Source: Candidatus Aenigmatarchaeota archaeon
GTDB lineage: Archaea; Aenigmatarchaeota; Aenigmatarchaeia; DAOWOJ01
Assembly (NCBI GenBank): GCA_030642125.1
Contig: DAOWOJ010000041.1
Location: 1 to 5,012, forward strand
Direction of reading: 5' to 3'
Length of the DNA: 5,012 nucleotides
A program made the position numbers and the translations under genes. Of the stretch, positions 4,784 to 5,012 are shown piece after piece. The notes beneath the pieces are model-generated. The model worked only from the letters and a program-made list of their open reading frames with translations, ran no database searches and had not been told where the DNA came from. Each line of letters opens with the position of its first letter. The first letter of the stretch is position 1.

Positions 4784-4840
4784 TTGGAAGCCAATTCATC
4801 TTTATTGAATTTTGATCTTATTATAATACTATTTCTTACA
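4734..4840 (+). pseudogene. Decayed fragment of the S66 peptidase gene
   Basis: Bases 4734-4783 are identical to 2590-2639 of the intact S66 gene. Homology then continues with changes: GGAGGA becomes TTGGAA, 12 bp equivalent to 2655-2666 are missing, 4799-4823 match 2667-2691 at 22 of 25, and a further 9-bp deletion precedes a short ATTTCTT match. The protein equivalent is SSMFVDNEVKAIICSQ followed by LEANS, SLLNFDLI and FL, aligned to S66 residues 68 to about 109. The GG of the SQGG motif is lost and the catalytic Ser, Glu and His are absent, so it cannot be an active peptidase. Both deletions are multiples of three. A 48-codon frame from ATG 4712 to TAA 4856-4858 stays open through it, but its first eight residues have no S66 counterpart. 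Most likely it is the relic of a duplicated S66 gene. Confidence 0.78.
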
Positions 4841-4931
4841 CAAATTTGCCCAAGATAAATTATAAACCAAAAATTATAGAATAATTAATAAAAGTAGGAT
4901 AGATGTTATAAATGACACTTTATTTAATCTA

Positions 4932-5012
4932 CTAAAAATCTCTTAAATCAAAAACCAGATAACCCTCTTTCTTTAATTTACTTTTATTTTCTATCTTTTT
5001 TGCAATTAATCC
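4932..5012 (-). CDS. C-terminal end of an unidentified minus-strand gene
   Basis: From the right edge the minus strand is open for 26 codons in one frame before TAG (4932-4934); the other two minus frames stop within nine codons. The peptide is Lys-rich and then hydrophobic, ending KKEGYLVFDLRDF. It reads like the natural C-terminus of a larger protein entering from outside the window, but it is too short to assign a family. The 73 bases between this stop and the S66-fragment ORF (4859-4931) contain nothing recognisable. Confidence 0.42.
   Translation of the reverse strand, partial: GLIAKKIENKSKLKKEGYLVFDLRDF

Noticed and set aside
4712..4858. 48-codon ORF as a functional gene
   Set aside because: Most of it is the S66 fragment without catalytic residues, and its start lies in unrelated sequence. 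It is better described as a pseudogene relic, though translation cannot be excluded.

Overview
The window is very AT-rich (roughly 25-30% G+C in most genes) and holds five intact-looking protein genes, a partial gene at each edge, and a pseudogene fragment. The organism cannot be named from this sequence. Two features point toward an archaeon with a small AT-rich genome, possibly DPANN-like: start codons lack Shine-Dalgarno sequences, and TATA-box-like elements (TTTATATC, TTTAAATT) sit about 26-27 nt upstream of two start codons, as in leaderless archaeal promoters. In DNA this AT-rich such matches also arise by chance, so an AT-rich bacterium such as a CPR member is not excluded.

Left edge (1-418, minus strand): the N-terminal 81 codons of a cyclase/kynurenine-formamidase-like metalloprotein, interrupted by one in-frame TGA at a position that usually carries an aromatic residue. 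Just upstream lies an unrecognised 54-codon ORF. Diverging from these is an HD-domain 5'-deoxynucleotidase-like gene (to 1016) with no ATG or GTG at the expected N-terminus; its only conventional in-frame start is a TTG at 369 that overlaps the small ORF.

Middle (1040-3305): an MFS transporter (minus) and an S66/MccF-like serine peptidase (plus) are transcribed divergently from a 193-bp spacer. The spacer has one TATA-like element per gene and a 12-bp inverted repeat close to both. The HD gene and the MFS gene converge with a 23-bp gap.

Right half (3306-5012): a short-chain dehydrogenase (SDR) gene with visibly higher G+C than its neighbours, flanked by short AT-rich direct repeats, converges on an ASCH-domain gene. 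Beyond the ASCH gene is a decayed piece of the S66 gene. It shares 50 identical bases with the intact copy, followed by a diverged stretch with deletions that keep the frame. The last 81 bases are the C-terminal end of an unidentified minus-strand gene.

The genes do not form one obvious pathway. Most are single-gene transcription units facing each other. The one suggestive pair is the divergent MFS transporter and MccF-like peptidase, which could act together in detoxifying or exporting a peptide-nucleotide-type compound. The region looks like an accessory segment shaped by duplication, decay and gene gain. No RNA gene, CRISPR array, insertion sequence or transposase is visible.
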